Shown here in pieces: positions 26,099 through 35,278 of a stretch of 64,000 nucleotides of DNA. Positions within the stretch are counted from its first letter, which is position 1, and every line of letters starts with the position of its first letter. Source of the DNA: CAYOZL01 sp964408435 (GTDB lineage: Bacteria; Bdellovibrionota_C; UBA2361; SZUA-149; CAYOZL01); contig CAYOZL010000003.1 of NCBI GenBank assembly GCA_964408435.1, positions 7,103-71,102 on the forward strand, read 5' to 3'. The position numbers were made by a program, and so were the translations under genes. Under the pieces are notes generated by a model. It was not told the origin of the DNA. It saw only the letters and a program-made list of their open reading frames with translations, and made no database searches.

Positions 26099-26452
26099 TT
26101 AAATTTTCTTAATTTTCTTTGTAATCCTATCCATAAATTTAAATGACTTCATATCTTGGTCCATAAAGTTCATTGGAATTTCTTTAAGTAAAAATTTCGG
26201 AAGAAATTTTCTAATTGGATACAAAACATACATAAACTTTTGTCTTCTATCTATAACATATTTTAATGCTTCAACTTTTTGAGAATTACTAAAAGAGTTA
26301 TTACCTTCTAATGCATTAATAGCATTCTCAAGCTTACTATCTTCGTATTTAGAATCAATTTTTTTAACTTCACCATTCTCGGCTAAGTAAACAGCTTCCA
26401 TAACCATACTTTCAGTAACTCTTGCATTGTTATCGAGTGATACATGTTGCAT
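26099..26452 (-). CDS. Hypothetical basic protein
   Basis: The protein has 117 residues and is soluble-looking, with a charged N-terminal half and a hydrophobic/basic C-terminal half (YVLYPIRKFLPKFLLKEI, then a KKIKKI tail) that could bind membrane or nucleic acid. A good ribosome site (AAGGAG, 7 nt spacing) supports the start. It converges with the hydrolase gene. I do not recognise it. Confidence 0.65.
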   Translation of the reverse strand: MQHVSLDNNARVTESMVMEAVYLAENGEVKKIDSKYEDSKLENAINALEGNNSFSNSQKVEALKYVIDRRQKFMYVLYPIRKFLPKFLLKEIPMNFMDQDMKSFKFMDRITKKIKKI

Positions 26453-26576
26453 ATAAATCTCCTTTTCTCTTAATAAAAACTAAATCAACTATAGAGAGAT
26501 ATCGATTAATTTGAATATTTCTTAATAAATTAAAGCTTTATATTAAGTTTTAATTATACATATGTGTCTATACCTG

Positions 26577-26605
26577 TTGTTTTCAGTGCTTAAAAGCTCT
26601 ATATT
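26577..26605 (+). promoter_or_regulatory. hemB promoter with leaderless start
   Basis: A -35 TTGTTT (26577-26582) and a -10 TATATT (26600-26605) are separated by 17 nt. The -10 is 7 nt before the hemB ATG (26613), so transcription would begin at or next to the start codon. Confidence 0.65.
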
Positions 26606-26612
26606 TCGCCTC

Positions 26613-27611
26613 ATGCTTATTAGACCAAGAAGACTTAGGCTAAATAAAAACATTAGAGCCCTTGTTCAAGAGAACGTAATTTCTCTAAGTGATCTAATCT
26701 ATCCTATTTTTATTAAAGAAGAACTTAATAAAAAAGTAGAGATATCGTCTATGCCTGATCAATTTCAAATTGGCTTGGATCATATCGAAAAAGAGATTAA
26801 AGAGATTAGGTCTCTAGGTATAAATTCTGTTTTGCTTTTTGGTATTCCAAAACATAAAGACGAGACAGGAAGTGAAAACTGTAACCCTAGTGGAATAATA
26901 CCTCAAGCAATAAAAATTATTAAAGAAATTGCACCTGAAATGATAGTAATTTCTGATATGTGCTTTTGTGAGTATACAAATCATGGTCATTGCGGAGTAG
27001 TTAATTTTAAAGAAACAAACACTAAGAACAAGAACCTACCTGCAGGATACCTACTTAACGATGAAACTTTAAAATTACTTTCAGATGCAAGTGTTGTTCA
27101 CGCAAAAGCAGGAGCCGATATTATTGCCCCATCTGGAATGTTAGATGGAATGATAGAAGCAATTAGAACTGGACTAGATCAAAACAAATTAGAAAATACA
27201 ATTATAATGAGCTACGCCGCTAAATACTCCAGCTCTTTTTATGGTCCTTTTAGACAAGCCGCTGAAGGAAGTCCAGAATTTGGAGACCGCTCTCAATATC
27301 AAATGGATTTTAGGAATTCTGATGAAGCTTTAAAAGAAGTTGAACTAGATATTGAACAAGGCGCTGATATTGTAATTGTAAAACCAGCTCTTGCTTACTT
27401 AGATGTGATAGCAAGAATAAAAGATAACTTTAATATTCCTATTGCTGCTTATAATGTAAGTGGTGAATATTCCATGCTTCATGCTGCAGCAAAGAGTGGT
27501 TATCTAGATTTAGAAAAATCCATGTTTGAAAGTTTAATCTCCATGAAACGAGCGGGTGCTAAAATATTAATTACTTACTTCGCTAAAGAAATCGCTAAAA
27601 AATTGAACTAA
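26613..27611 (+). CDS. hemB: Delta-aminolevulinic acid dehydratase (porphobilinogen synthase)
   Basis: HemB joins two 5-aminolevulinate molecules to porphobilinogen in haem synthesis. It has 332 residues from ATG 26613; the frame extends 17 codons further upstream but family proteins start at about this point (LIRPRRLRLNKNIR). The metal-binding Cys loop is DMCFCEYTNHGHCG (about 114-127), the type that uses zinc. The Schiff-base Lys are in SYAAKYSSSFYGPF (about 197) and VKPALAYLD (about 250). No other haem gene is near. A promoter lies immediately upstream. Confidence 0.95.
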   Translation: MLIRPRRLRLNKNIRALVQENVISLSDLIYPIFIKEELNKKVEISSMPDQFQIGLDHIEKEIKEIRSLGINSVLLFGIPKHKDETGSENCNPSGIIPQAIKIIKEIAPEMIVISDMCFCEYTNHGHCGVVNFKETNTKNKNLPAGYLLNDETLKLLSDASVVHAKAGADIIAPSGMLDGMIEAIRTGLDQNKLENTIIMSYAAKYSSSFYGPFRQAAEGSPEFGDRSQYQMDFRNSDEALKEVELDIEQGADIVIVKPALAYLDVIARIKDNFNIPIAAYNVSGEYSMLHAAAKSGYLDLEKSMFESLISMKRAGAKILITYFAKEIAKKLN

Positions 27612-27788
27612 GCTAACTAGATAACTTAGCACAAAAATACTCTCTTAATTTCTCCTGCATCTTTTTCAGAACGATCTTCATCCTAATTCAAAACTAGCAG
27701 TATTTATAACCTGAAGTACTTATTAATTATTAAAGTTCGCTTAACTAATTAGCTGAACTGATTAACTTGGCCTGACGCTAGAGATTAT

Positions 27789-30700
27789 ATGAAATTTTTT
27801 TTACGATTTACACTTATCACTATATTGATTAATAGTGCGTTAATTAGCAGAGCTTTTGCTGATCCAGTCGCAGCAGCTTGTAATGATGCAAATGGAAATA
27901 CTACTAACGACCCTGCAATTTGTGGAGCTGGTGCAGTAGCTTCAGCAACGGGAGCAAATTCTGTTGCAATCGGACAACAAGCAGAAGCAGACAATAATAA
28001 CTCCATAGCTATTGGAACTAACTCAGATGCTAACACTACTGCTGGCATTAGAGGAGTGGCAATAGGACTTAACTCGCAAGCAGAAGGAAACGACACTGTT
28101 GCGGTTGGGACTAACTCTAGTGCTCTTGAGAATCAATCGATAGCTATAGGAAGCGCATCTGATGCTAACAGAACTACAGGAACTCAAGGTATCGCAATTG
28201 GTTTTAGCACTCAAGCAGAAGGTGAAGATGCAATTGCAATTGGAACTAATTCTGATTCAATAGCTACGCAAAGCATTGCAATTGGAAATGCATCAGAAGC
28301 TGAAAATACTCAAGCTATTGCAATTGGACATTCTTCAGATGCTAACGTTGATGGAGGAACTCAAGCTATTGCAATTGGTACCACTACTAATGCTGAAGCT
28401 GATGATGCTATTGCAATTGGAACTGGGGCTGATGCTATCGGTGCACAATCTGTTGCAATTGGTGAGAATGCTCAAGCTAATGAAAATGTTGGGAACTCTG
28501 CTATTGCTATTGGTGATGCTGCTGAAGCTGAAAATACTGAAGCAATTGCAATTGGAGACCGTGCAGATGCAAACGTTGATGGAGGAACTCAAGCTATTGC
28601 AATAGGAACTTTAACAAATGCCGAAGCTGATGATGCTATTGCAATAGGAACTGGAGCTGATGCTATCGGTGCACAATCTGTTGCTATTGGTCAAAATGCA
28701 CAAGCTAATGAAACTGTTGGAAACTCTGCTATTGCTATTGGTGATGATGCAGATGCTCAAAATACACAGTCAATAGCAATTGGAGATGGGGCTGATGCAA
28801 ATGTTAGCAGTGGAACTCAAGGTATTGCAATAGGAGCAAATACTCAAGCTGAAGGCAATGACACAGTGGCAATAGGAACAGCCTCAGATGCTTTTGGAAA
28901 TCAATCAATTGCTATTGGTAATGAAGCAGATGCAAATGTTGATGCAGGTGGTCAAGCTGTAGCAATTGGTGTATCCACTAACGCTGAAGCTGAGGATGCT
29001 GTTGCAATTGGAACTGGGGCTGATGCATTAGGAAATGAATCAGTTGCAATTGGTCAAAATGCACAAGCTAATGAAAACGCAGGAAACTCAGCTATTGCAA
29101 TTGGAGATGGAGCGGAAGCTGAGAACACTCAATCAATAGCAATTGGAGATGAGGCTGATGCAAATACAACAGCAGGGGTTAGAGGTCTTGCAATAGGCTC
29201 TAATTCACAAGCAGAAGGAAATGATGCTGTAGCAATCGGGACTTCTGCAGATGCAAACGTAACCGCAGGTGCTAATGGGGTTGCAATTGGAAATGCATCT
29301 CAGGCTGAAGGTGATAATGCTATCGCTATAGGAACAGTAGCTGATGCTATATCTGATAATACTATAGCAATTGGTGTTGTTGCAGAAGCTCTAGCAGATA
29401 ACTCTATAGCAATTGGAACTGCAGCAGATGCAAACTTAACCACAGGCACTCAAGCTATAGCTATCGGTGTTGCTGCAAATGCTGACGCAAATAATGCTGT
29501 TGCAATAGGCACAGTAGCAACTGCTACTACTGATAATTCAGTAGCAGTTGGATTTGACTCAGTTGCAGACGAAGCAAATGTTGCAACAGCAGTTGGAGCA
29601 ACTCAAACAATAGGTAGCGTAACCATTAGTGAAACAGTAGATGCTAGCTCTGAATTTTCAGTGGGAGATACTGGTAACGAAAGACTTATTACTAATGTTG
29701 CAGATGGTAGAATAACAGCAACTAGTAGTGATGCTATAAACGGTAGTCAACTACATGAGGCTATAACTGATTTAAGTGCCTCTACAACTACAACACTAGG
29801 TGCAAACTCTGTTATAGGTGCAGCTAGTCCCTCTGGTGGAACTGATGTAATTGAAAATGGAACGATTGGAAATGTAGATTTAGGAACTGGTTCTGTAATT
29901 GGCGGTGCTGGGGGAGTAATTCTTGATAACTCTATTACTTCTGATGATTTAGCTAATGGTTCTGTATCTGGTGGAACTGGGGGAACAATTACTGATGGTT
30001 CAATTACTAGTGCTGATTTGGCAGCTGGCGCTGTTGGTGCTGGGAACTTAGCTGCAGGCTCTGTAGCTGGAGGACTTGGTGGAGTAATNNNNNNNNNNNN
30101 NNNNNNNNNNNNNNNNNNNNNNNNNNNNNNNNNNNNNNNNNNNNNNNNNNNNNNNNNNNNNNNNNNNNNNNNNNNNNNNNNNNNNNNNTTGGTGCTGGGA
30201 ACTTAGCTGCAGGCTCTGTAGCTGGAGGACTTGGTGGAGTAATTACTGATAACACTGTTACTGCTGATGACTTAGCAACTGGTTCTGTTGGAACTGCTGA
30301 GATAATAGATGGAACTATTCAAGCTGTCGATCTAGCAGCTGGTTCTGTATCCGGTGGAACTGGGGGAACAATTACTGATGGTTCAATTACTAGTGCTGAT
30401 TTGGCAGCTGGCGCTGTTGGTGCTGGGAACTTAGCTGCAGGCTCTGTAGCTGGAGGACTTGGTGGAGTAATCGCGGATAACACTGTTACTGCTGATGACT
30501 TAGCAACTGGTTCTGTTGGGACTACTGAGATACTAGATGGAACTATTCAAGCTGTTGACTTGGCTAACGGATCTGTTGCTGGTGGCGCAGGTGGAATAAT
30601 AGTTGATAATTCTATAACACAGGATGATCTAGCTATTAATTCAGTTGGAACAAATGAAATAATTGATGGAACTATTCAAACACAAGACTTAGGAATCGGC

Positions 30701-31687
30701 TCAGTTGTTGGTGGACCGGGTGGAATTATTGCTGATGGAAGCATTACAATTGATGACTTGGCACCTGCAGTAGTTACAAGTCTTGCCCCTTCTACTGGTT
30801 CAATAAGTGGTGGACTAGGTGGAGTAATAGCTGATGGAACTATCACTGAAGATGATTTAGCAAATGGCGCGGTATCAGGTGGTGCAGGTGGAACAATAGT
30901 TGATAACTCAATTACACAAGATGACCTTGCTAATAACTCCGTTGGTAGTAATGAAATAATTAATGGAAGTATTCAAACTCAAGATTTAGCGAACGGTGCT
31001 ATTGTAGGTGGAGCTGGTGGAGTAATTGCTGATGGTTCAATTACTTCAGATGATTTAGCACCAGGTGCAGTAAATAATAACTCTTTATCTAGCAATGCAG
31101 TATCTGGAAGCGCTGGTCAATTAAATAACGTAATTGAAGCTAACTCTGTTACTGGAGAAGAAATACTTGGGTTAGCAATAAATACAGACACGAATATAAA
31201 CGCAAAATTGAATCCTAATCTAGATGCAACTGCTACTGGGCAAAACTCACTTGCTCTAGGACATAACGCAAGTGCAAGTGGTTCAAATTCTGCTGCGATA
31301 GGAAACAATTCAATCGCTAATCAAGACAATACAGTTTCAGTAGGAAGTATTGGTGATGAAAGAAGAATTACAAATGTTGCACCAGGCACAGGTGGCACTG
31401 ATGCAGTAAATGTAAATCAACTATCAGACTTAAGAGATGAAGCTAGAGCAGGAATCGCAGGAATTGCCGCACTGTCTAATTTAGTTTCACCTAGCAAGAA
31501 AGGAAAAACTACACTGAATATGGGCGCTGGTGGTTTTAACGGAACTACTGCAATAGGTGTGGGAGTTAATCACTGGGTAAATACTGAAAGTGAAGGTGTA
31601 AATGTATTTGTTAATGGCGGAGCAGCAATTTCTGTTAATAACACTACGGAATCTGTTTATAAAGTAGGGCTTGGCTTCGAATTTTAA
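27789..31687 (+). CDS. Trimeric autotransporter adhesin (YadA family), interrupted by a 100-N gap
   Basis: This is a large surface adhesin of the type Vc secretion class. The signal peptide is in residues 1-25. The head region (about 27927-29601) consists of YadA-type 14-18-residue left-handed beta-roll repeats with xAIG and AxA cores. A neck (NERLITNVADGRI..SDAINGSQL) follows at about 29670-29757. The stalk (about 29800-31080) is built of Gly-rich GGxGGxIxDxSIT-DDL repeats. A second neck (ERRITNVAPGT) lies near 31360. The C-terminal YadA membrane anchor (about 31440-31687) ends in GLGFEF, forming the beta barrel. The frame shifts across the N run, but collapsing the 55-nt overlap of the two flanks restores one frame (see findings). 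I therefore annotate a single gene of about 1,250 residues. Confidence 0.88.
28371..28826 (+). repeat. 228-nt (76-residue) head supermodule in tandem
   Basis: Two adjacent copies begin at 28371 and 28599. Each holds five beta-roll units of 14, 14, 16, 14 and 18 residues (for example AIAIGTGADAIGAQ and SVAIGxNAQANE). A third, partly diverged copy begins near 28962. Recent duplication is likely. Confidence 0.85.
29860..31080 (+). repeat. Stalk repeats of the adhesin
   Basis: Units of about 22-26 residues follow the pattern DGSITSADLAxGxVxGGxGG, alternating with GTxEIIDGTIQxxDLA units. A 76-residue higher-order unit repeats: after removing the gap artefact, the copies starting at 29994 and 30377 are 228 nt apart. 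About 118 nt are identical between them. Confidence 0.8.
30089..30188. other. Assembly gap of exactly 100 N
   Basis: The run is a scaffold placeholder inside the stalk repeats. The 55 nt before it (ending GGAGTAAT) are repeated exactly right after it. Confidence 0.98.
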
Positions 31688-31733
31688 ACAAAATTTTTAA
31701 ACTTTCAATATCAGCCTAAATAATGTTAAAAAA

Positions 31734-31752
31734 CTCCCTAGAAGATAGGGAG
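31734..31752 (+). promoter_or_regulatory. Hairpin that masks the ribosome binding site
   Basis: CTCCCTA (31734-31740), loop GAAGA, and TAGGGAG (31746-31752) form a perfect 7-bp hairpin. The right arm contains the GGGAG ribosome site of the gene starting at 31759. Translation could be gated by temperature, a protein or a ligand. On the minus strand the same hairpin would be a terminator, but no minus-strand gene is there. Confidence 0.6.
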
Positions 31753-31758
31753 AAAAAA

Positions 31759-33093
31759 ATGGATTTACTTGAAATTGGTCGCCAAGAAGATAAAGGCAAT
31801 GTCTACGAACATCTAAATAGTCTTTTTGATAAATCAGATGCTAAAATTGATGGATTTCCAGATGCAGTAATTTGGAAAGGCGGAAGATTTGACGATAGTG
31901 TTAATCCTATTACTCATGCCTTTACAGATAAGTTTGCATTAGTAGGAACAGTTTCTGCAATCGATGTGCTTGGTCTTCCTTTTCATGCAATTCCAATGAT
32001 GGCTCAATATCGTCATGACTTAAAACTTGCACCACTAAGTTGGCTTGGAAATATGCCTGGCACTATTATTAAATGGTCAACTGCAGGTGATGCCATGGTT
32101 AATGATAATGGCAAACAAGTTGTAGTAGCAGGTAAATCAGGAAACGCAGCACTTAGAAGAGCTGCAGGAGTATTTTGTAATGTAAGACCATACGGAACGG
32201 CTACTTGTGTAAGATGCATGCCTTGTCTTCCCTACTCTCAAGATAAAAAAGCTTTTTCTGTAAGCAATGATGGAACAGTGCATTCAGAAATGAATACACC
32301 TGGAGTTCAAATAGCTTACGCATGTAGGCATTTCTTAAAAATGTTAAATGAAACTGGAAAGCTTGGAAGAGTTGCCCTTAAACCTACTCAAGCTCAAGAA
32401 GATGTAATTATTGCTGGTCTTTTATACTGGCTACTAAAAGACACTAAATTCGATGTTAAAAAACAATACGTTGTAAATCCTTACAACGAACAAAAAGAAA
32501 ATATAGATAAAATTATTTCACTACTACCAAAAGATTTTAAAGCTGGGATGAAAGATTGGAAAGGTGAAATCTATATGCACATAGCAGATACTAATTACGG
32601 GATTCTGTTACTAGATATGATAGATCAAACTGATGTCATTATTCTATCAACTGATTTAGATGGAGATAGAATCACAGATTTAATGGCAGACTCTCCTAAT
32701 GTTTTAAGAAACATGTGTAAGAAAGTCTTAGAACATAAAGGCCATAAGGATGACACATGGGATTTATGGAAAGAGATGGGTTATAAAACTACTGATGGTA
32801 GAGATATGACAAGCACTATGTTTAGAATGACTGGTGAACCTATCTTTGAACAAACTCTAGGTTCTGCAGATTCAATGCTTGATAGATTACTCGCAGGAAA
32901 AGAAGGAAATCCTTACAATCCAAGAATTCATTACGTTTTAATGAGAAATGCTTATAAAGAAGCTAATCCAAATAATAAAAAACTTCATGATTGGTTAGAC
33001 CAAATGATAGTTACCTTTGATAAAGTTAACGAATCAAAGCCAAGCTTCCTAGAGGGTTATAAAAAACTTAAAGAAGCTATTAAGCCTTGGTAG
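31759..33093 (+). CDS. Unknown 444-residue soluble protein with CxxCxxC motif
   Basis: I do not recognise this protein. I chose ATG 31759 because GGGAG lies 6 nt upstream; a frame extension to 31723 has no ribosome site. There is no signal peptide or membrane segment, so it is cytoplasmic. Visible features: a VIWKGGRF stretch near 35, GDAMVNDNGKQVVVAGKSGN near 107-126, a CVRCMPC triplet of Cys near 151-157 that could hold a metal or cluster, a STDLDGDRITDLM acidic loop near 293 and a DTWDLWKEMGY segment near 331. It is well conserved-looking, not low complexity, and may be an enzyme. It lies 71 nt after the adhesin and behind the hairpin at 31734-31752. Confidence 0.8.
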   Translation: MDLLEIGRQEDKGNVYEHLNSLFDKSDAKIDGFPDAVIWKGGRFDDSVNPITHAFTDKFALVGTVSAIDVLGLPFHAIPMMAQYRHDLKLAPLSWLGNMPGTIIKWSTAGDAMVNDNGKQVVVAGKSGNAALRRAAGVFCNVRPYGTATCVRCMPCLPYSQDKKAFSVSNDGTVHSEMNTPGVQIAYACRHFLKMLNETGKLGRVALKPTQAQEDVIIAGLLYWLLKDTKFDVKKQYVVNPYNEQKENIDKIISLLPKDFKAGMKDWKGEIYMHIADTNYGILLLDMIDQTDVIILSTDLDGDRITDLMADSPNVLRNMCKKVLEHKGHKDDTWDLWKEMGYKTTDGRDMTSTMFRMTGEPIFEQTLGSADSMLDRLLAGKEGNPYNPRIHYVLMRNAYKEANPNNKKLHDWLDQMIVTFDKVNESKPSFLEGYKKLKEAIKPW

Positions 33094-33107
33094 AGTAAGA
33101 CTCTTAT

Positions 33108-33716
33108 TTAAAATAATTGCTCAATTAAAGTTTTATTAATAACTTTTAATTCGGTCTCAGCATTATTGCTATTAAATTCTGCTGTGATTTCTAATAAAGA
33201 ATTTTTAGAATAAACTGTATAGAATCTAATAATATCTTTAGAAAAGAGAAAAGGAGGTTTTACAATACCTTTAACTTTTTCTTTCATTTCTTGTTCTAGA
33301 TCTTCTTCTAAAATCTGTTCTAGTTGTAAAAAATCAACTATCATTTCATGAGAAGAATAAAGCTTAGAATTAAAAACTAGATTCGCTAAAAAATCAGGGC
33401 TCTTACTATTTACTGTCTTAATTTTAGAGATTAATTTCTCTAGACCTTGTTCGGACTGCAAACAAATACATTCCTCATTACTTAAAGCAAAATGAGCATA
33501 AGAACCATTTGATTCTGAGCATGCTAGAAAGTATTCTTTAACTTTTATTTTGTATATCTTAATACTTTGAAATTCAGATTTCAGCTCTTCTACAACATCA
33601 AAATTATAGTCATAGCTAGACTTCTCACCCATTATCTTAGAGAAAATACTAAGAGGAGGTTTTATAAAGTTACTTCTTAAGTATAAATCTATTAGTGCTT
33701 TTTCGCTTTCTTGCAT
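33108..33716 (-). CDS. Hypothetical cytoplasmic protein
   Basis: The protein has 202 residues with no signal peptide. It has alternating helices and strands and is Glu/Lys/Ser-rich, with a central CSESNGSYAHFALSNEECICLQ stretch split by short strands. It begins directly after the stop of the SurA/PpiC-like gene (no spacer), so translation is probably coupled. I do not recognise a family. Confidence 0.7.
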   Translation of the reverse strand: MQESEKALIDLYLRSNFIKPPLSIFSKIMGEKSSYDYNFDVVEELKSEFQSIKIYKIKVKEYFLACSESNGSYAHFALSNEECICLQSEQGLEKLISKIKTVNSKSPDFLANLVFNSKLYSSHEMIVDFLQLEQILEEDLEQEMKEKVKGIVKPPFLFSKDIIRFYTVYSKNSLLEITAEFNSNNAETELKVINKTLIEQLF

Positions 33717-34607
33717 TTAGTTTAGGTACCTTATAATACTTGTTTTATCTTTTAGCTCCTTCAAATAAAGATCTAATTCCTTTTGACGCTTCTTTCTTAA
33801 AACTCTTTTTTCAGCTTGATCTTTACTAAGAGATTTTATTTTAGATTCTATTATCTTTTGAAGTTTTACTAAATAGAAAAAATCTTTTGATACTATACTT
33901 GGGCTTACTACATCTTTTTCTAAAGTAGGAAGAACTTTAAGAACTTCTCTAGGTAGCTGATTCTTTGTGTAGCAGTTCTTCTCAGCTCCTTTTTTTCCAA
34001 ATGAAAACTTTCTAGCCGTAGCTTCAAAATCTTGTTCAGCTAGTTTTTTTATTTTCACAATATCTTGATTTTTATCTATATAAAGAAGCTGCAAGCAGTG
34101 TTGGCTAGGTGTTTTATGTTTAAAAGAGCTCATTTCTTTTTCAAGTTCAAGTTTTGAAATACTAATATTATTAAATACTTTTTTATCTAAAAATTGTTTT
34201 ATTGCTAACTCTTGTCTTAATTTAGTTTTAAAATTCCCCTCTTTAATGCCATGTTTACTCAACTCTTTATTTACACTTGAAGCATTCTCTAGTTTTTTAT
34301 CAATAGCAGTAATAAATTTTTCTACTGAATTCTTACTTGGTAATAAATTATTTTTAATTGCTTGATTAAGAAGCAAATTTCTTTCAATCATTCTTTCAAG
34401 CATTTCTCTTATCAATAATGATTTTTCTTTCTCATCAAAGCTTTCAAACTCCGCTCCTAGTTCTTTTCTTGCGGATTTTTCAACTTCTTTTAAGTTAATC
34501 TTAGAAGTTTTAGATTTGTTAAATTTAATTTCAGCAACAACCTGAGATGCATTTTGAGCGATTGCAGTATTAGAAAAGAGTAAAAAGAAGATTAAAATTA
34601 GTTTCAT
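33717..34607 (-). CDS. SurA/PpiC-like periplasmic chaperone or peptidyl-prolyl isomerase
   Basis: The protein has 296 residues with a signal peptide in residues 1-17. The N-terminal helical part (LIREMLERMIERNLLLNQAI near 64-83, then KLRQELAIKQFLDKKV) matches the SurA/PrsA N-domain. A parvulin-like domain follows (about 155-260), with QHCLQLLYI, DFEATARKFSFG and a DVVSPSIVS stretch. It contains two unusual Cys (in SQHCLQL and EKNCYTK). It probably assists outer-membrane protein folding, and the large adhesin next door is a plausible client; that is inference. Confidence 0.75.
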   Translation of the reverse strand: MKLILIFFLLFSNTAIAQNASQVVAEIKFNKSKTSKINLKEVEKSARKELGAEFESFDEKEKSLLIREMLERMIERNLLLNQAIKNNLLPSKNSVEKFITAIDKKLENASSVNKELSKHGIKEGNFKTKLRQELAIKQFLDKKVFNNISISKLELEKEMSSFKHKTPSQHCLQLLYIDKNQDIVKIKKLAEQDFEATARKFSFGKKGAEKNCYTKNQLPREVLKVLPTLEKDVVSPSIVSKDFFYLVKLQKIIESKIKSLSKDQAEKRVLRKKRQKELDLYLKELKDKTSIIRYLN

Positions 34608-34705
34608 TTTTGTTAAACTGTCGAAAAAACACGTAAAGATAGGTTTTTAAAGTAAAAAAGTGTAAAATGTAGGTGATTTTTATGTTCTTTTAGCATCTAA
34701 ACCCT

Positions 34706-35257
34706 ATGAGTGAAAAAAGTTTATCATCCGCTATCGATGAAGCGCAAAATATTTTAGACGTTGCAAAGCGTAAAGCTGAAAAGTTATTGCATGACGCTAA
34801 GTTAGAATATGAGCAAGCTAAAGAAAAAGGCTATCAAGAGGGCCTAGAACAAGGAAAGCTAGAAGTCTCAGAAACTGCAGTAAGGCTAATAGAAGACAGC
34901 ACTACTGTTGGAAATCAATTAGCAGAACATGCTGCAAAATTAGCTTTTGCTATTACAGAAGAAATAGTTAACAAATCAGTAAAACTAGAGCCTGAAATAG
35001 CAATAGAAATTGCACTTAAAGCACTTAAAGAAACTGTAGTAGGCTCAAGTGTTTCTATAATCTCAAATCCAGAAGATACTAAGATATTAGAGAAGAACAC
35101 GAAGCTACTAAATAAAGTTTCCTCAGGTAACAAGATAGAGTTTATCTCAGACCCAGATATTTCAAGAGGCGGTTGTATCGTTAGAACAGATTACGGTGAA
35201 GTTGATTCTAGAATCAGTACTTTAATTGAAGCGATTAAAAAAGAGAGCAATCTATAA
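34706..35257 (+). CDS. FliH/SctL-family stator protein of a flagellar or type III secretion ATPase
   Basis: The protein has 183 residues. The N-terminal half is a charged coiled coil (about 1-70, with repeated Ala/Lys/Glu). The C-terminal domain (about 85-180) has the FliH/YscL/HrpE pattern ending in SDPDISRGGCIVRTDYGEVDSRI. It is followed after 21 nt by the matching ATPase. No other export-apparatus gene is in the window. Flagellar FliH and injectisome SctL cannot be told apart here. Confidence 0.87.
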   Translation: MSEKSLSSAIDEAQNILDVAKRKAEKLLHDAKLEYEQAKEKGYQEGLEQGKLEVSETAVRLIEDSTTVGNQLAEHAAKLAFAITEEIVNKSVKLEPEIAIEIALKALKETVVGSSVSIISNPEDTKILEKNTKLLNKVSSGNKIEFISDPDISRGGCIVRTDYGEVDSRISTLIEAIKKESNL

Positions 35258-35278
35258 CAGGTAATTAAAAACAAGACG

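Noticed and set aside
28276..28605. Leu-rich frame inside the adhesin head on the plus strand, and its minus-strand twin at 28335-28592
   Set aside because: Both are shadows of the beta-roll repeat in other frames. The true frame has a signal peptide, neck and anchor.
27900..31080. Possible CRISPR array or tandem non-coding repeat
   Set aside because: The repeats have no constant-length spacers and keep one open reading frame with YadA features.
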